From NCBI GenBank assembly GCA_013002265.1, contig JABDKK010000062.1, forward strand, positions 1-23,232: DNA of 23,232 bases. The letters run 5' to 3'. Within the stretch, counting starts at the first letter, position 1. The number at the start of each line of letters is the position of its first letter. The translations under genes and the position numbers were made by a program. The stretch is from Candidatus Nitrosopumilus sp. Lineage in GTDB: Archaea; Thermoproteota; Nitrososphaeria; Nitrososphaerales; Nitrosopumilaceae. Positions 8,181 through 14,813 of this stretch are shown piece by piece. The notes beneath the pieces were generated by a model. It did no database searches, was not told the origin of the DNA, and was given only the letters and a program-made list of their open reading frames with translations.

Positions 8181-8672
8181 ATGGATCCTGATGAAAAGAT
8201 TCAGGCACATTTAGTTTCAGTATGGAGAGAGTCTAAAAAATTCTTTTCAATTGGTGGAAAAGAAGGAATGTTAGTTTTAACTGATAAACATTTGATGTTT
8301 ATTCACAAAACAGAAGCCAAGATAAATTGGTGGAAAGCAATAACTCAAAGGCAAGTTGTTAATTTCATCAAATCAAAAAATACTATGATTAGACATGATG
8401 GATATGATGAAGAAGAGTTGATGAATGATATTGAAGATAAAAGAAATGTGGAATTACCATTTGATGAAATATCCAATATTGATTTTCAAGAAAAAGATTG
8501 GGGAACCAGTCTCCTTTTAGAATATGAAAAGGATGGAAAACAAGAGAAATTTCAATATTCAATTGCTCAAGATTGGGTAAAATATCCTGCAAAAGAGCCT
8601 ACAAAATACATGAAAGTGGATTGGAAACCATTTGTGCAATATATTAAAGACAGACAAAAATTTACAAAGTAA
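8181..8672 (+). CDS. PH/GRAM-like domain protein, function unknown
   Basis: A 163-aa soluble protein without signal or membrane segments. The pattern FFSIGGKEGMLVLTDKHLMFIHK near the N-terminus, followed by a later strand pair ELPFDEISNIDFQEKDWGTSLLLEYEKDGKQEKFQYSI, resembles bacterial/archaeal PH-like (GRAM-type) domains in which a strand introduces 'LTDKHLMF'. It also has a tryptophan-rich insert (NWWKAI). Its stop is 2 bp from the cbiE start, so the two are translationally close and probably one operon. No function in cobalamin synthesis is known to me, and the link may be only co-expression. Confidence 0.75.
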   Translation: MDPDEKIQAHLVSVWRESKKFFSIGGKEGMLVLTDKHLMFIHKTEAKINWWKAITQRQVVNFIKSKNTMIRHDGYDEEELMNDIEDKRNVELPFDEISNIDFQEKDWGTSLLLEYEKDGKQEKFQYSIAQDWVKYPAKEPTKYMKVDWKPFVQYIKDRQKFTK

Positions 8673-8674
8673 AA

Positions 8675-9391
8675 TTGGGAAAAATTTATGCAGTAGGTGT
8701 TGGTCCAGGTTCACCAAAATATGTAACTGAAATAGTAAAAGAAGTCATTCAGAATTGTGATATTGTAATTGGATACAAGTATACTCTAAAAACTATTGAG
8801 CACCTAATTAGAGGTAAAGAAGTTTTTGAAATTACAATGAATGATCAAGAAGAATCATATCAAAAAAATTTACCTAAATTAGGAGATAAGAAATTAGTAA
8901 TTCCATTTACAGGAGATGTAAATTTTTCAGAATCAGAAGTCGTAGATAGATTAATAGAAATTTTTGGTGAAGTTGAGATTATTCCAGGTATAAGTTCTAT
9001 TCAAGTTGCAGCTTCAAAAGCACAAGTTCCCTTGGATAAATCTAAAGTCATTACAATGCATGTGACTACACCAATTGAAGATAAAAAATTAGAATTGCAA
9101 AAAGCACTAATTGACGGATTTAGTGTAGTGTTAGTACCAAGACCATGGCCAAAACAACCTGACAAACATTTTATGCCATCTGAAATAGCCAAGTATCTAC
9201 GAAATCATAATTTTGATACCGAAAAAATCAAGGTTCATGTTTTTGAAGCAATTACTACTGAAAATGAAACACGTTTTGTGGGAACCGTGAAAGATTTAGA
9301 GGATAAAGAATTTTCAGATTTGTCTGTAATGGTATTCAATCAAACTAGTCTGGATTCATATATGAATTATAGATGGCAGTGGGAAAATTAA
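8675..9391 (+). CDS. cbiE: Cobalt-precorrin C5-methyltransferase CbiE
   Basis: SAM-dependent tetrapyrrole methylase acting in the corrin ring pathway to cobalamin (the C5 methylation of cobalt-precorrin-7, paired with CbiT for C15). The N-terminus KIYAVGVGPGSPKYVTE (3-19) is the family's first motif. IVIGYKYTLK (31-40) and PGISSIQVAASK (104-115) are further conserved blocks. The length of 238 aa fits CbiE without a fused CbiT. The usual GDPxFF-type motif is altered to TGDVNFSESE (79-88). The start is TTG at 8675, directly at the first motif and 2 bp after the upstream stop; no good ribosome-binding site is visible, so coupling is likely. The last bases TTAA hold the stop codons of both this gene and the convergent one. 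Confidence 0.88.
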   Translation: MGKIYAVGVGPGSPKYVTEIVKEVIQNCDIVIGYKYTLKTIEHLIRGKEVFEITMNDQEESYQKNLPKLGDKKLVIPFTGDVNFSESEVVDRLIEIFGEVEIIPGISSIQVAASKAQVPLDKSKVITMHVTTPIEDKKLELQKALIDGFSVVLVPRPWPKQPDKHFMPSEIAKYLRNHNFDTEKIKVHVFEAITTENETRFVGTVKDLEDKEFSDLSVMVFNQTSLDSYMNYRWQWEN

Positions 9392-10314
9392 TTTCCTAAA
9401 TTATTGCCTTTTCCTAGAATTAGACTATCAGTATTTGGAAATACGTAAGCAACAATTTTCATCCAATTATAGTCAGGATCATACAGTCTATAGAAACCTG
9501 CATCACTAAAGGTAATGCTGACTGATTTTCCTGGTTCTATCACATCGGTAGAAATTCTTCCATCTGGAGTAAATGGATTGTGGCGATCATTATAGTTTTC
9601 AGCTCCACTAATTATTTTATGAGAAACTGTATCATCATTAATTATTTTTATTGTAGCACCAGGTTGGACTGAAATCCTGTCATGAGAAAAATATCCCAGT
9701 CTAAGAGGTGAAGAAATATTTTGTGAGGAAGATGTTTGAGCTGAACCAATTCCAATATAACTATCTGAAGTCCCTTTTGATGCTGCTCCTTTAAGAATAT
9801 GAATACTTAGATCTGAAGAAACTTCAGATGATGTCGGAGTGGATGTTATTTTAATCAAAGAGGATACTTTTGCAGTGTAAATAATTTTGTAAGATTCGTC
9901 GGGAGTTGTTATTCTGCCTGAAAATCCATAAACTGTTCCATCTTTGCTTTCCTCAACTAATCTTCCAAAGAAACTAATTGCAGTATCAAATCCATTTTGA
10001 CTTTCAACTTTTCCATTTAGTCTAATATATTGTCCTTCTCGTAGGAATTTACCTTCTAATTCTGAAATTAATAATTCGTCGTCATCTAATGTGATAAAAC
10101 CATCTTCTGTTACAAAGTTAATTGTGCTTCCTTTTTGATTTTGAGAAGAAATCCCAAGATCAATTTCTGAAATTTTGATAAAATTCTCAGTAACTGCAAA
10201 TCCAGAACCTTCTAGAAGAAATGCATTATTTGGTAAGATCTCTGCAAATGATTCATTGATAAAATAACCTGAAGAAATAAGTAAAACTGCTAAAATTGTA
10301 ACTGCTGCATACAC
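9388..10314 (-). CDS. Exported protein with degenerate cupredoxin domain
   Basis: A 308-aa secreted protein. The signal peptide is residues 1-24 (cleavage after SFA). The middle region (about 30-200) is beta-rich and not recognised. The C-terminal 90 residues (about 205-293) follow the cupredoxin pattern: VQPGATIKIINDDTVSHKI (216-234), then IEPGKSVSITFSDAGFY (259-275), then LYDPDYNWMKI (277-287). Aligned with the usual Y-C-x-P-H-x-W-M ligand loop, His232 and Met285 are kept but the Cys is Asp279 and the second His is Tyr282, so a blue (type 1) copper site is not expected. The role may be structural or bind another metal. The start is GTG 10314, supported by a TATA box 28 bp upstream. The stop overlaps that of cbiE. 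Confidence 0.82.
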   Translation of the reverse strand: MYAAVTILAVLLISSGYFINESFAEILPNNAFLLEGSGFAVTENFIKISEIDLGISSQNQKGSTINFVTEDGFITLDDDELLISELEGKFLREGQYIRLNGKVESQNGFDTAISFFGRLVEESKDGTVYGFSGRITTPDESYKIIYTAKVSSLIKITSTPTSSEVSSDLSIHILKGAASKGTSDSYIGIGSAQTSSSQNISSPLRLGYFSHDRISVQPGATIKIINDDTVSHKIISGAENYNDRHNPFTPDGRISTDVIEPGKSVSITFSDAGFYRLYDPDYNWMKIVAYVFPNTDSLILGKGNNLGN

Positions 10315-10337
10315 TACATTACTGTCTTTTAATTTGG

Positions 10338-10347
10338 TTTATAATTT
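10338..10347 (-). promoter_or_regulatory. TATA box for the cupredoxin-like gene
   Basis: The minus strand reads AAATTATAAA, centred about 28 bp before the GTG at 10314, in the 83-bp gap after the SpoIIM-family gene. It supports a leaderless GTG start and independent transcription. Confidence 0.5.
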
Positions 10348-10397
10348 ACTACTAAATTTTTTTAGACTGATTAGGCAAATACGCTGGAATTTAAAAA

Positions 10398-10955
10398 TTA
10401 GAGTTCAGGCATTAAAAGCCCTTCATCCTGAGCTAATTCAATCATGTAAAATTCAAGATATCCACCTACTAAAAGCAGTGCAATAACAATTCCAATTTCA
10501 AAAATTGTGGGTTTGATAAAAGGTCTAAGTTCTATTTTTTTGCTAATTGCTCTAATCAAAATAAAACTTCTAGATATTCCCAAAGAATATGCAGTAAGTT
10601 CCATCAATCCAAATGGAGACAGAAAAAGGATTGATAGTGGAGGGATATTAGCCAACATTGGTGCAGTTGTTACAATAGAAGCAAAAGCATATCCAGTTGA
10701 CCATGCAGAGAAAAGACCCCAGGCAACACCAAATCCTGGAATAAACATCGGTAATGCAATTGTAGTGTTATGTGTAAAAATTCCAAATCCATCAATATCT
10801 AAAACTAATTCCTCAAATTCTTTCATGAAGGCAGCTGCCTCTTCCTCACTTACTGATGAAAATGAGCCGATTTGATAAGCAGCTGCAAAAATTCCTACAA
10901 AAATAAAAAATACAATAATCCTGTTTTTATTCACATATCCTTTATTTTTGATCAA
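10398..10955 (-). CDS. SpoIIM (stage II sporulation M / DUF95) family membrane protein
   Basis: A 185-aa integral membrane protein. Hydrophobic segments occur near 13-30, 60-85, 92-112 (with PPLSILFLSPFGLMELTAYSLG) and 150-170. The HNTTIALPMFIPGFGVAWGLFSAWSTGYAF block followed by the PFGLMEL block matches the SpoIIM family, which is widespread in non-sporulating archaea and whose role there is unknown. The start is uncertain: TTG 10955 would follow a short leader from the shared AT box at 10983-10994; GTG 10934 is an alternative that would still keep the first membrane segment. Confidence 0.8.
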   Translation of the reverse strand: MIKNKGYVNKNRIIVFFIFVGIFAAAYQIGSFSSVSEEEAAAFMKEFEELVLDIDGFGIFTHNTTIALPMFIPGFGVAWGLFSAWSTGYAFASIVTTAPMLANIPPLSILFLSPFGLMELTAYSLGISRSFILIRAISKKIELRPFIKPTIFEIGIVIALLLVGGYLEFYMIELAQDEGLLMPEL

Positions 10956-10982
10956 TATTTGAGGGTTAGTAGTTAAGCGCAG

Positions 10983-10994
10983 ATTTAATTAAAT
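10983..10994. promoter_or_regulatory. Palindromic AT box shared by divergent SpoIIM-family and DP1 genes
   Basis: ATTTAATTAAAT is a perfect 12-bp palindrome. Its centre is about 24 bp before the ATG of DP1 (11013) and about 33 bp before the TTG of the SpoIIM-family gene (10955), so it could act as a TATA box in both directions. Confidence 0.45.
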
Positions 10995-11012
10995 GCTATA
11001 ATATTTTTGGAT

Positions 11013-12458
11013 ATGAAAAAAGAGCTTACATTTGCATTAAATTATGCCTTAAACAAAGGGTTTCAAATTCATCCAAGCGCTTTTAAAATTTTAGAAAATG
11101 TTGATGTTAAGAAATTAGAGAGAATCATTAGAGAAATAGTAAAAGAAAAGACGAGGCAGAAATTATTTCAGATTAATCAGGATGATTTAGAGACTTATCT
11201 TGGTATAAAAGATGATCCTACAATTCAAAATGAGGTTAAGGTGTTATCTGATCCGAGTGATAAGATTACATCAGGTGAGGGGGTTAAAGGATACAATGCC
11301 CTTTTTTCTAGTCGATTTAACAAATTAAAAAGAATAGTTTCTGACAGGCCAGAATCAAGAATGCTCAAATCTATAGCATCAGTCAAAACGGCAAAGTCTG
11401 AAGATGATATGTATGTATGTGGTCTTGTTTCATTGAGGAGTTCTGAGAGAAACATAACAAAACTAATTCTTGAAGATCCATCTGGCTCATTTGAGGGAAT
11501 AGTTTTTGATGAAGAACTGCAAAAGACGGCTGGAACTTTGTTATTAGACCAATTTGTAATGGCCAGAGTAAGTTTGGGGAAAAATTCTGGTTTGATTATA
11601 AAGGACCTAATTTTGCCAGACATTCCAGATTTAGCTAAGACAAAATCAGAAACTGAGGCTTATGCTGTATTTTTGTCAGATCTTCATATTGGAAGTAAGT
11701 ACTTTATGGAGAAGGAATTCTCTGAGTTTGTTTCATGGTTATCAAGTCCAGATCCCATAGCAAGAAAGGTTCGTTTTGTACTAATTGGTGGTGATGTGGT
11801 TGATGGGGTTGGCATATATCCTAACCAGAATAAAGAATTGACCTGCCAAACTATTGAAGAGCAATTACTCAAGGTAGAAAATTTGATTGGTAGTATTCCT
11901 AAAAATGTAAAGATCATTATTATGCCAGGAAATCATGATCCAGGACGAAGAGCCCTCCCACAACCTGCTATTCCAAAAAAATACAACTCTAGTTTGTGGG
12001 AAAGAGAAAATGTCATTATGGTAGGCAACCCCGCGGTTGTCTCATTAAATGGTGTTAAAGTGATGATGTTTCATGGTCAAAGTATTGACGATATTGTAAA
12101 AACTACACCGGGCCTAAGTTATGATAAACCAACCAATGTAATGAAACACTTGCTTAGGGCAAGACACTTGAGTCCTATTTATGGTAGCCAAACGCCCATA
12201 GCTCCTGAAATGGAGGATCTTTTAGTAATAGAGGATGTTCCAGATATCTTTCATGTAGGTCACGTTCATAGAGCCGAATTGGATATGTATAAGGGAATAT
12301 TATTGGTTAATTCTGGTTCATGGCAAAAACAAACTCCTTTCCAAGCAAGTGTTGGTATGACTCCAAATCCAGGTATTGCAATTCTAGTAAATTTGAAAAA
12401 TTTTAAAGTATTTCATGAAAATTATAATTCAAATCTAAACAATATCTTGCAAAGTTAA
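11013..12458 (+). CDS. polB: D-family DNA polymerase small subunit DP1 (3'-5' exonuclease)
   Basis: Proofreading subunit of PolD, the replicative polymerase of most archaea outside the classical Crenarchaeota. The N-terminal helical part is followed by an OB-fold (about 130-200: VCGLVSLRSSE...KLILEDPSGSFEGIVF) and an Mre11-like calcineurin phosphodiesterase domain. All metal motifs are visible: DLHIG (223-227), GGDVVDGVG (259-267), GNHD (306-309), FHG (353-355) and GHVH (416-419), so the exonuclease should be active. I chose ATG 11013 over TTG 11007 because the AT box at 10983-10994 lies at the right distance. The 3' end overlaps the convergent orc1/cdc6 by 24 bp. The partner DP2 lies on the other side of the origin. 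Confidence 0.96.
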   Translation: MKKELTFALNYALNKGFQIHPSAFKILENVDVKKLERIIREIVKEKTRQKLFQINQDDLETYLGIKDDPTIQNEVKVLSDPSDKITSGEGVKGYNALFSSRFNKLKRIVSDRPESRMLKSIASVKTAKSEDDMYVCGLVSLRSSERNITKLILEDPSGSFEGIVFDEELQKTAGTLLLDQFVMARVSLGKNSGLIIKDLILPDIPDLAKTKSETEAYAVFLSDLHIGSKYFMEKEFSEFVSWLSSPDPIARKVRFVLIGGDVVDGVGIYPNQNKELTCQTIEEQLLKVENLIGSIPKNVKIIIMPGNHDPGRRALPQPAIPKKYNSSLWERENVIMVGNPAVVSLNGVKVMMFHGQSIDDIVKTTPGLSYDKPTNVMKHLLRARHLSPIYGSQTPIAPEMEDLLVIEDVPDIFHVGHVHRAELDMYKGILLVNSGSWQKQTPFQASVGMTPNPGIAILVNLKNFKVFHENYNSNLNNILQS

Positions 12459-13637
12459 ATCATCTTTGAATGTTTTTTTAATCATTTCTGTGGATATGGT
12501 AAGTTTGTATTTTTTAGTTCTACCATGAATTCCTTGGTGAATCAATCTTCCTGAAATTATTCCAGAAAGCTCAATTTCACTTAGCATTTGTGTAATCCTT
12601 CTTTGTGTTAATTCGTCACGGCCTACTGATTTACAGAGACTTTTGTATAATGAGTATATTTCACCAGTTGAAGAACCATTGGCCTTCATAATAGCCAAAA
12701 TTATGAGTTTTTCATGAAGAGGATAGGATTTGAGGGATGTTTCTTCTTTATTTTCTTCAATTTTTAGGGATGCTTCTCTAACATGATCTATTGTTACTTT
12801 TTCTGATTGTTGTCTCTCAGCAATTTCTCCAGCTACCCTAATCAGATCAATAGCCCTTCTTGCATCACCATGTTCACCTCCAGCGAGGGCAGCGCATAGG
12901 TTTAGTGCAGGATCCTCTACAGAATCTTCAACAAAGGCTTCTGTAATTCTTTCTTCAAGAATTTTTTTAATTTGCTCGACATTATAGTTCGTAAAAACAA
13001 CTTCTTCCTCTCCTAGGCTGCTAATTACCCTTGGATCTAATTTCTCTTTGAATGTAAGATCATTTGATATTCCTACTAGTGTAAGTGAGCCTGTTTTGAG
13101 CCTCTCATTTGCCCGAGTTAGTTGATATAGAATGTCTTTTCCTGTTTTTGAGACTAATTGGGCTAGATAATCAATTTCATCTATGACAAATATTGCATTA
13201 AGATTTTTTTCATCGATTTTATTGAGAATCCTTTTGAATACTTCACTAATAGCAAGTCCTGTGGATGGTAGTTCTTTTTCATCTAATTCTAATTGTCTAC
13301 CAAGGCTGACTAACAAACCATAAAGTGTTGTCTCTTCTTTAGAGTTGGTATAGATTAATTTTATTGGAAAATTTGACTTTTTTACTCTTTCTTGAATTTT
13401 TGATAATACCTTCTTAACAACTAAGGTTTTTCCAGTACCTGGTTTTCCATATACAAGGAGATTTGAAGGTCTTGATTGTTTTAGAATAGGTAATAATGAT
13501 TGAGTAACCTGTTCTTGTTCTGTGTTTCTGTGTTGGATTGTGTTTGGAATGTAGGTAAAATGTAGGATGTCTCTGTTTTTAATAATTGATTTTCCAGTTT
13601 CAGCTGCATCAAGCAATCTATCAATAGGATCAGACAT
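12435..13637 (-). CDS. cdc6: Orc1/Cdc6 replication initiator
   Basis: Origin-binding AAA+ initiator that recognises ORB elements and loads MCM. Numbering from the ATG at 13637 (400 aa): Walker A GKPGTGKT at 64-71, Walker B FVIDEID at 150-156, sensor-2 region GDARRAID at 257-264, and a C-terminal winged-helix domain (about 305-395, including ELTQRRITQMLSEIELSGII and a wing RLIHQGIHGRTKKYKL). The frame extends 13 codons upstream to GTG 13676. I prefer 13637 (MSDPIDRLLD) because GGTG lies 7 nt upstream and a minus-strand TCTATACT box (13693-13700) would give a leader of about 33 nt. Upstream lies the putative origin carrying ORB repeats, the usual arrangement for an archaeal initiator next to its own origin. 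Confidence 0.96.
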   Translation of the reverse strand: MSDPIDRLLDAAETGKSIIKNRDILHFTYIPNTIQHRNTEQEQVTQSLLPILKQSRPSNLLVYGKPGTGKTLVVKKVLSKIQERVKKSNFPIKLIYTNSKEETTLYGLLVSLGRQLELDEKELPSTGLAISEVFKRILNKIDEKNLNAIFVIDEIDYLAQLVSKTGKDILYQLTRANERLKTGSLTLVGISNDLTFKEKLDPRVISSLGEEEVVFTNYNVEQIKKILEERITEAFVEDSVEDPALNLCAALAGGEHGDARRAIDLIRVAGEIAERQQSEKVTIDHVREASLKIEENKEETSLKSYPLHEKLIILAIMKANGSSTGEIYSLYKSLCKSVGRDELTQRRITQMLSEIELSGIISGRLIHQGIHGRTKKYKLTISTEMIKKTFKDDLTLQDIV

Positions 13638-13785
13638 ACTCACACACCTTTGTTTCCTCTCAAACTTATCATACACATATCTAAATTAAGAGAGTATAGA
13701 ATAGAATAGTTACTCTAGTTTAGTTTGTAATTAATTATTTTTAGTTAGTTTTAGATTTTCTTTTAAAAAAAATAATTGAAAAAAA

Positions 13786-13808
13786 TAGAGTGGAAATATT
13801 GGTGTGTG
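13786..13808 (+). repeat. Degenerate ORB-like element, inverted relative to the other two
   Basis: Carries the full 11-bp core GAGTGGAAATA (13788-13798) of the two perfect boxes, but on the opposite strand, with weaker flanks (TTGGTGT where the others have AAGGGGT). About 76 bp separates it from the nearest perfect box, with GTTAACA and T/A-rich sequence between. Confidence 0.6.
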
Positions 13809-13884
13809 GGTTAATTCGTAAATTTTGTAAGGTTAACAGAGCTGTTAAGTTTGAGTTAAGAAATACTTCAAAAAGCCTAATTTT

Positions 13885-13907
13885 ACCCCTTTATTTCCAC
13901 TCCAGGC
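13885..13907 (-). repeat. Origin recognition box (ORB) copy 1
   Basis: The minus strand reads GCCTG then GAGTGGAAATAAAGGGGT. This resembles the known archaeal ORB, with its TGGAAAC-type core followed by a G-stretch, which Orc1/Cdc6 contacts through the winged helix and the AAA+ initiator motif. It is identical over 23 bp to the copy 62 bp away. Confidence 0.75.
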
Positions 13908-13946
13908 GTTAAGATTGACGTTAACATTGTTAATACTAAATTCCTA

Positions 13947-13969
13947 ACCCCTTTATTTCCACTCCAGGC
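13947..13969 (-). repeat. Origin recognition box (ORB) copy 2
   Basis: A perfect second copy of the 23-bp box, same orientation, start-to-start distance 62 bp (about six helical turns, so both face the same side of the DNA). Confidence 0.75.
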
Positions 13970-14026
13970 ATGAAATTCTTCTATTTTTAAAATAAATTTA
14001 CTACCTTAACGTTAATAACAAAAATC

Positions 14027-14046
14027 AGGCTAGGCGTAGGCTAGGC
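14027..14046 (+). repeat. AGGCTAGGC tandem pair, 11-bp period
   Basis: AGGCTAGGC at 14027-14035 is repeated at 14038-14046. It is a GC-rich island in otherwise very AT-rich DNA, one helical turn apart, so it looks like a protein-binding pair. Confidence 0.45.
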
Positions 14047-14128
14047 AGTCAATGTTAACAAACCACTTAGTTAACAAATATTTTTGGATCAATTGAACTG
14101 TTAACATCTGATCCTTTAGATCTCAAAG

Positions 14129-14515
14129 ATGGTTAAAAAAAGGATTAGAATAGATATGGAAGACTCTGATGGGGCTCGATATGATATTAAATTAGAAGGA
14201 AATGTGACTAGGGATAAAGTCTTAAAAATTTTTGAAATGATGGATTTGATGAATATTGAAGAGGAACAAGAAACGACGAATATGGATTCTATAGGTTCAA
14301 AAATTTGGTATATTATAGACAAATTTTTCCCAATGGGTAAGTTTACCTCTAGTAACATCCTAGAGAAATATGAAGATGAATTTAATGAGCCTGTCAAACT
14401 TAGTATAATATCCACATATTTGTCCAGATTTTCCTCAAAAGGTAGGGTAAATAGAACTAGAACTGGTAGAGAATGGACGTATCAAACCATTAAAATTCCA
14501 CAAAAACAACAATAA
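14129..14515 (+). CDS. Small winged-helix protein beside the origin
   Basis: A 128-aa protein not assigned to a named family. Residues 1-45 look like a beta-hairpin plus helix (KKRIRIDMEDSDGARYDIKL...VLKIFEMMDLM). After an acidic linker (43-50) comes a winged-helix-like domain (about 56-122: KIWYIIDKFFPMGKFTSSNI...LSIISTYLSRFSSKGRVNRTRTGREWTYQTI), with a basic recognition helix and wing. It is the first gene on the far side of the putative oriC from orc1/cdc6, so a role at the origin or in regulating this region is plausible but unproven. The stop is 5 bp from the convergent AbrB-type gene. Confidence 0.75.
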   Translation: MVKKRIRIDMEDSDGARYDIKLEGNVTRDKVLKIFEMMDLMNIEEEQETTNMDSIGSKIWYIIDKFFPMGKFTSSNILEKYEDEFNEPVKLSIISTYLSRFSSKGRVNRTRTGREWTYQTIKIPQKQQ

Positions 14516-14520
14516 CTTCT

Positions 14521-14682
14521 TTAAGAAATTATGACTTTTCTCACAATCAGTCTATCCTTCCCAAGAATCATCTTAACATATTCCCCTTTTTGAATATCCA
14601 TAAATTTTCTAAACTGTTTGGGGATTGATATTGTGCCTGCTGAGGTGATTTTTACAAGTACTTCATTTTCTTGTACAGACAT
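14521..14682 (-). CDS. 53-aa SpoVT/AbrB-type DNA-binding protein
   Basis: ATG at 14682 (minus) to TAA at 14521, 53 codons. The protein reads VLVKITSAGTISIPKQFRKF then MDIQKGEYVKMILGKDRLIVRKV, a textbook swapped-hairpin AbrB/MazE fold (TxxGTIxIPKxFR motif, residues 13-25). Such proteins bind DNA as dimers, either as global regulators or as antitoxins. No toxin gene adjoins it, so a regulator is more likely than an antitoxin. A TATATAT box 26 bp upstream, overlapping a 23-bp palindrome, suggests a leaderless transcript and self-regulation. Confidence 0.85.
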   Translation of the reverse strand: MSVQENEVLVKITSAGTISIPKQFRKFMDIQKGEYVKMILGKDRLIVRKVIIS

Positions 14683-14703
14683 AATGTAATAATAAATTAA
14701 TAA

Positions 14704-14711
14704 TATATATA
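14704..14711 (-). promoter_or_regulatory. TATA box of the AbrB-type gene
   Basis: An alternating TATATAT sequence centred about 26 bp before the ATG at 14682, inside a run of almost pure A/T. Confidence 0.45.
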
Positions 14712-14728
14712 TTTTATTAAAATATATA
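14706..14728. repeat. Perfect AT palindrome, 11-bp arms
   Basis: TATATATTTTA, one T, TAAAATATATA. It overlaps the AbrB-type gene's TATA box and lies in an A/T-only tract extending to about 14757. Candidate operator or easily melted DNA. Confidence 0.55.
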
Positions 14729-14775
14729 ATTTATAATTAATTATTAAATCAACATAATTTACGGGTTTTTCACCC

Positions 14776-14787
14776 AAAAAAAAAAAA
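14776..14787 (-). terminator. T12 tract after the membrane winged-helix gene
   Basis: Twelve A's on the + strand, hence T12 on the minus strand, 27 bp after the stop of the gene at 14814. Long T-runs terminate archaeal RNA polymerase. A small GGGT/ACCC hairpin (14763-14775) adjoins it. Confidence 0.5.
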
Positions 14788-14813
14788 TCAATTTTTATTA
14801 TATTGGAAAAAAA

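Larger units (their letters stand above)
13832..14106 (+). repeat. Cluster of five GTTAACA heptamers
   Basis: Exact copies start at 13832, 13920, 14054, 14070 and 14100, all in the same orientation. Two (14054, 14100) extend to the palindrome TGTTAACA. Related sequences such as TTAACGTTAA (14006-14015) and several GTTAAG occur among them. The last copy is 23 bp before the ATG at 14129. Confidence 0.6.
13638..14128. other. Putative chromosomal replication origin (oriC) region
   Basis: This is the only gene-free stretch above 300 bp in the window. It lies directly upstream of orc1/cdc6. It contains two identical ORB-type boxes in one orientation, one weaker box in the other orientation, five GTTAACA heptamers, a GGCTAGGC pair 11 bp apart, and AT-rich stretches (13763-13786 and 13980-14000) that could unwind. 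ORBs flanking an AT-rich segment beside orc1/cdc6 is the established layout of archaeal origins. That this copy is active is inference. Confidence 0.8.

Noticed and set aside
11225..11623. 132-codon open frame on the minus strand within DP1
   Set aside because: Fully inside a gene with all family motifs intact and without recognisable domains of its own.
13885..13969. Two perfect 23-bp repeats as a CRISPR-like array
   Set aside because: Only two perfect copies, a 39-bp spacer rich in GTTAA-type motifs rather than unique foreign-like sequence, no cas genes, and the sequence matches an ORB.
14521..14682. Toxin-antitoxin pair including the AbrB-type protein
   Set aside because: The neighbours are a convergent winged-helix gene and, upstream, a membrane winged-helix gene; neither resembles a PIN, MazF or other toxin.
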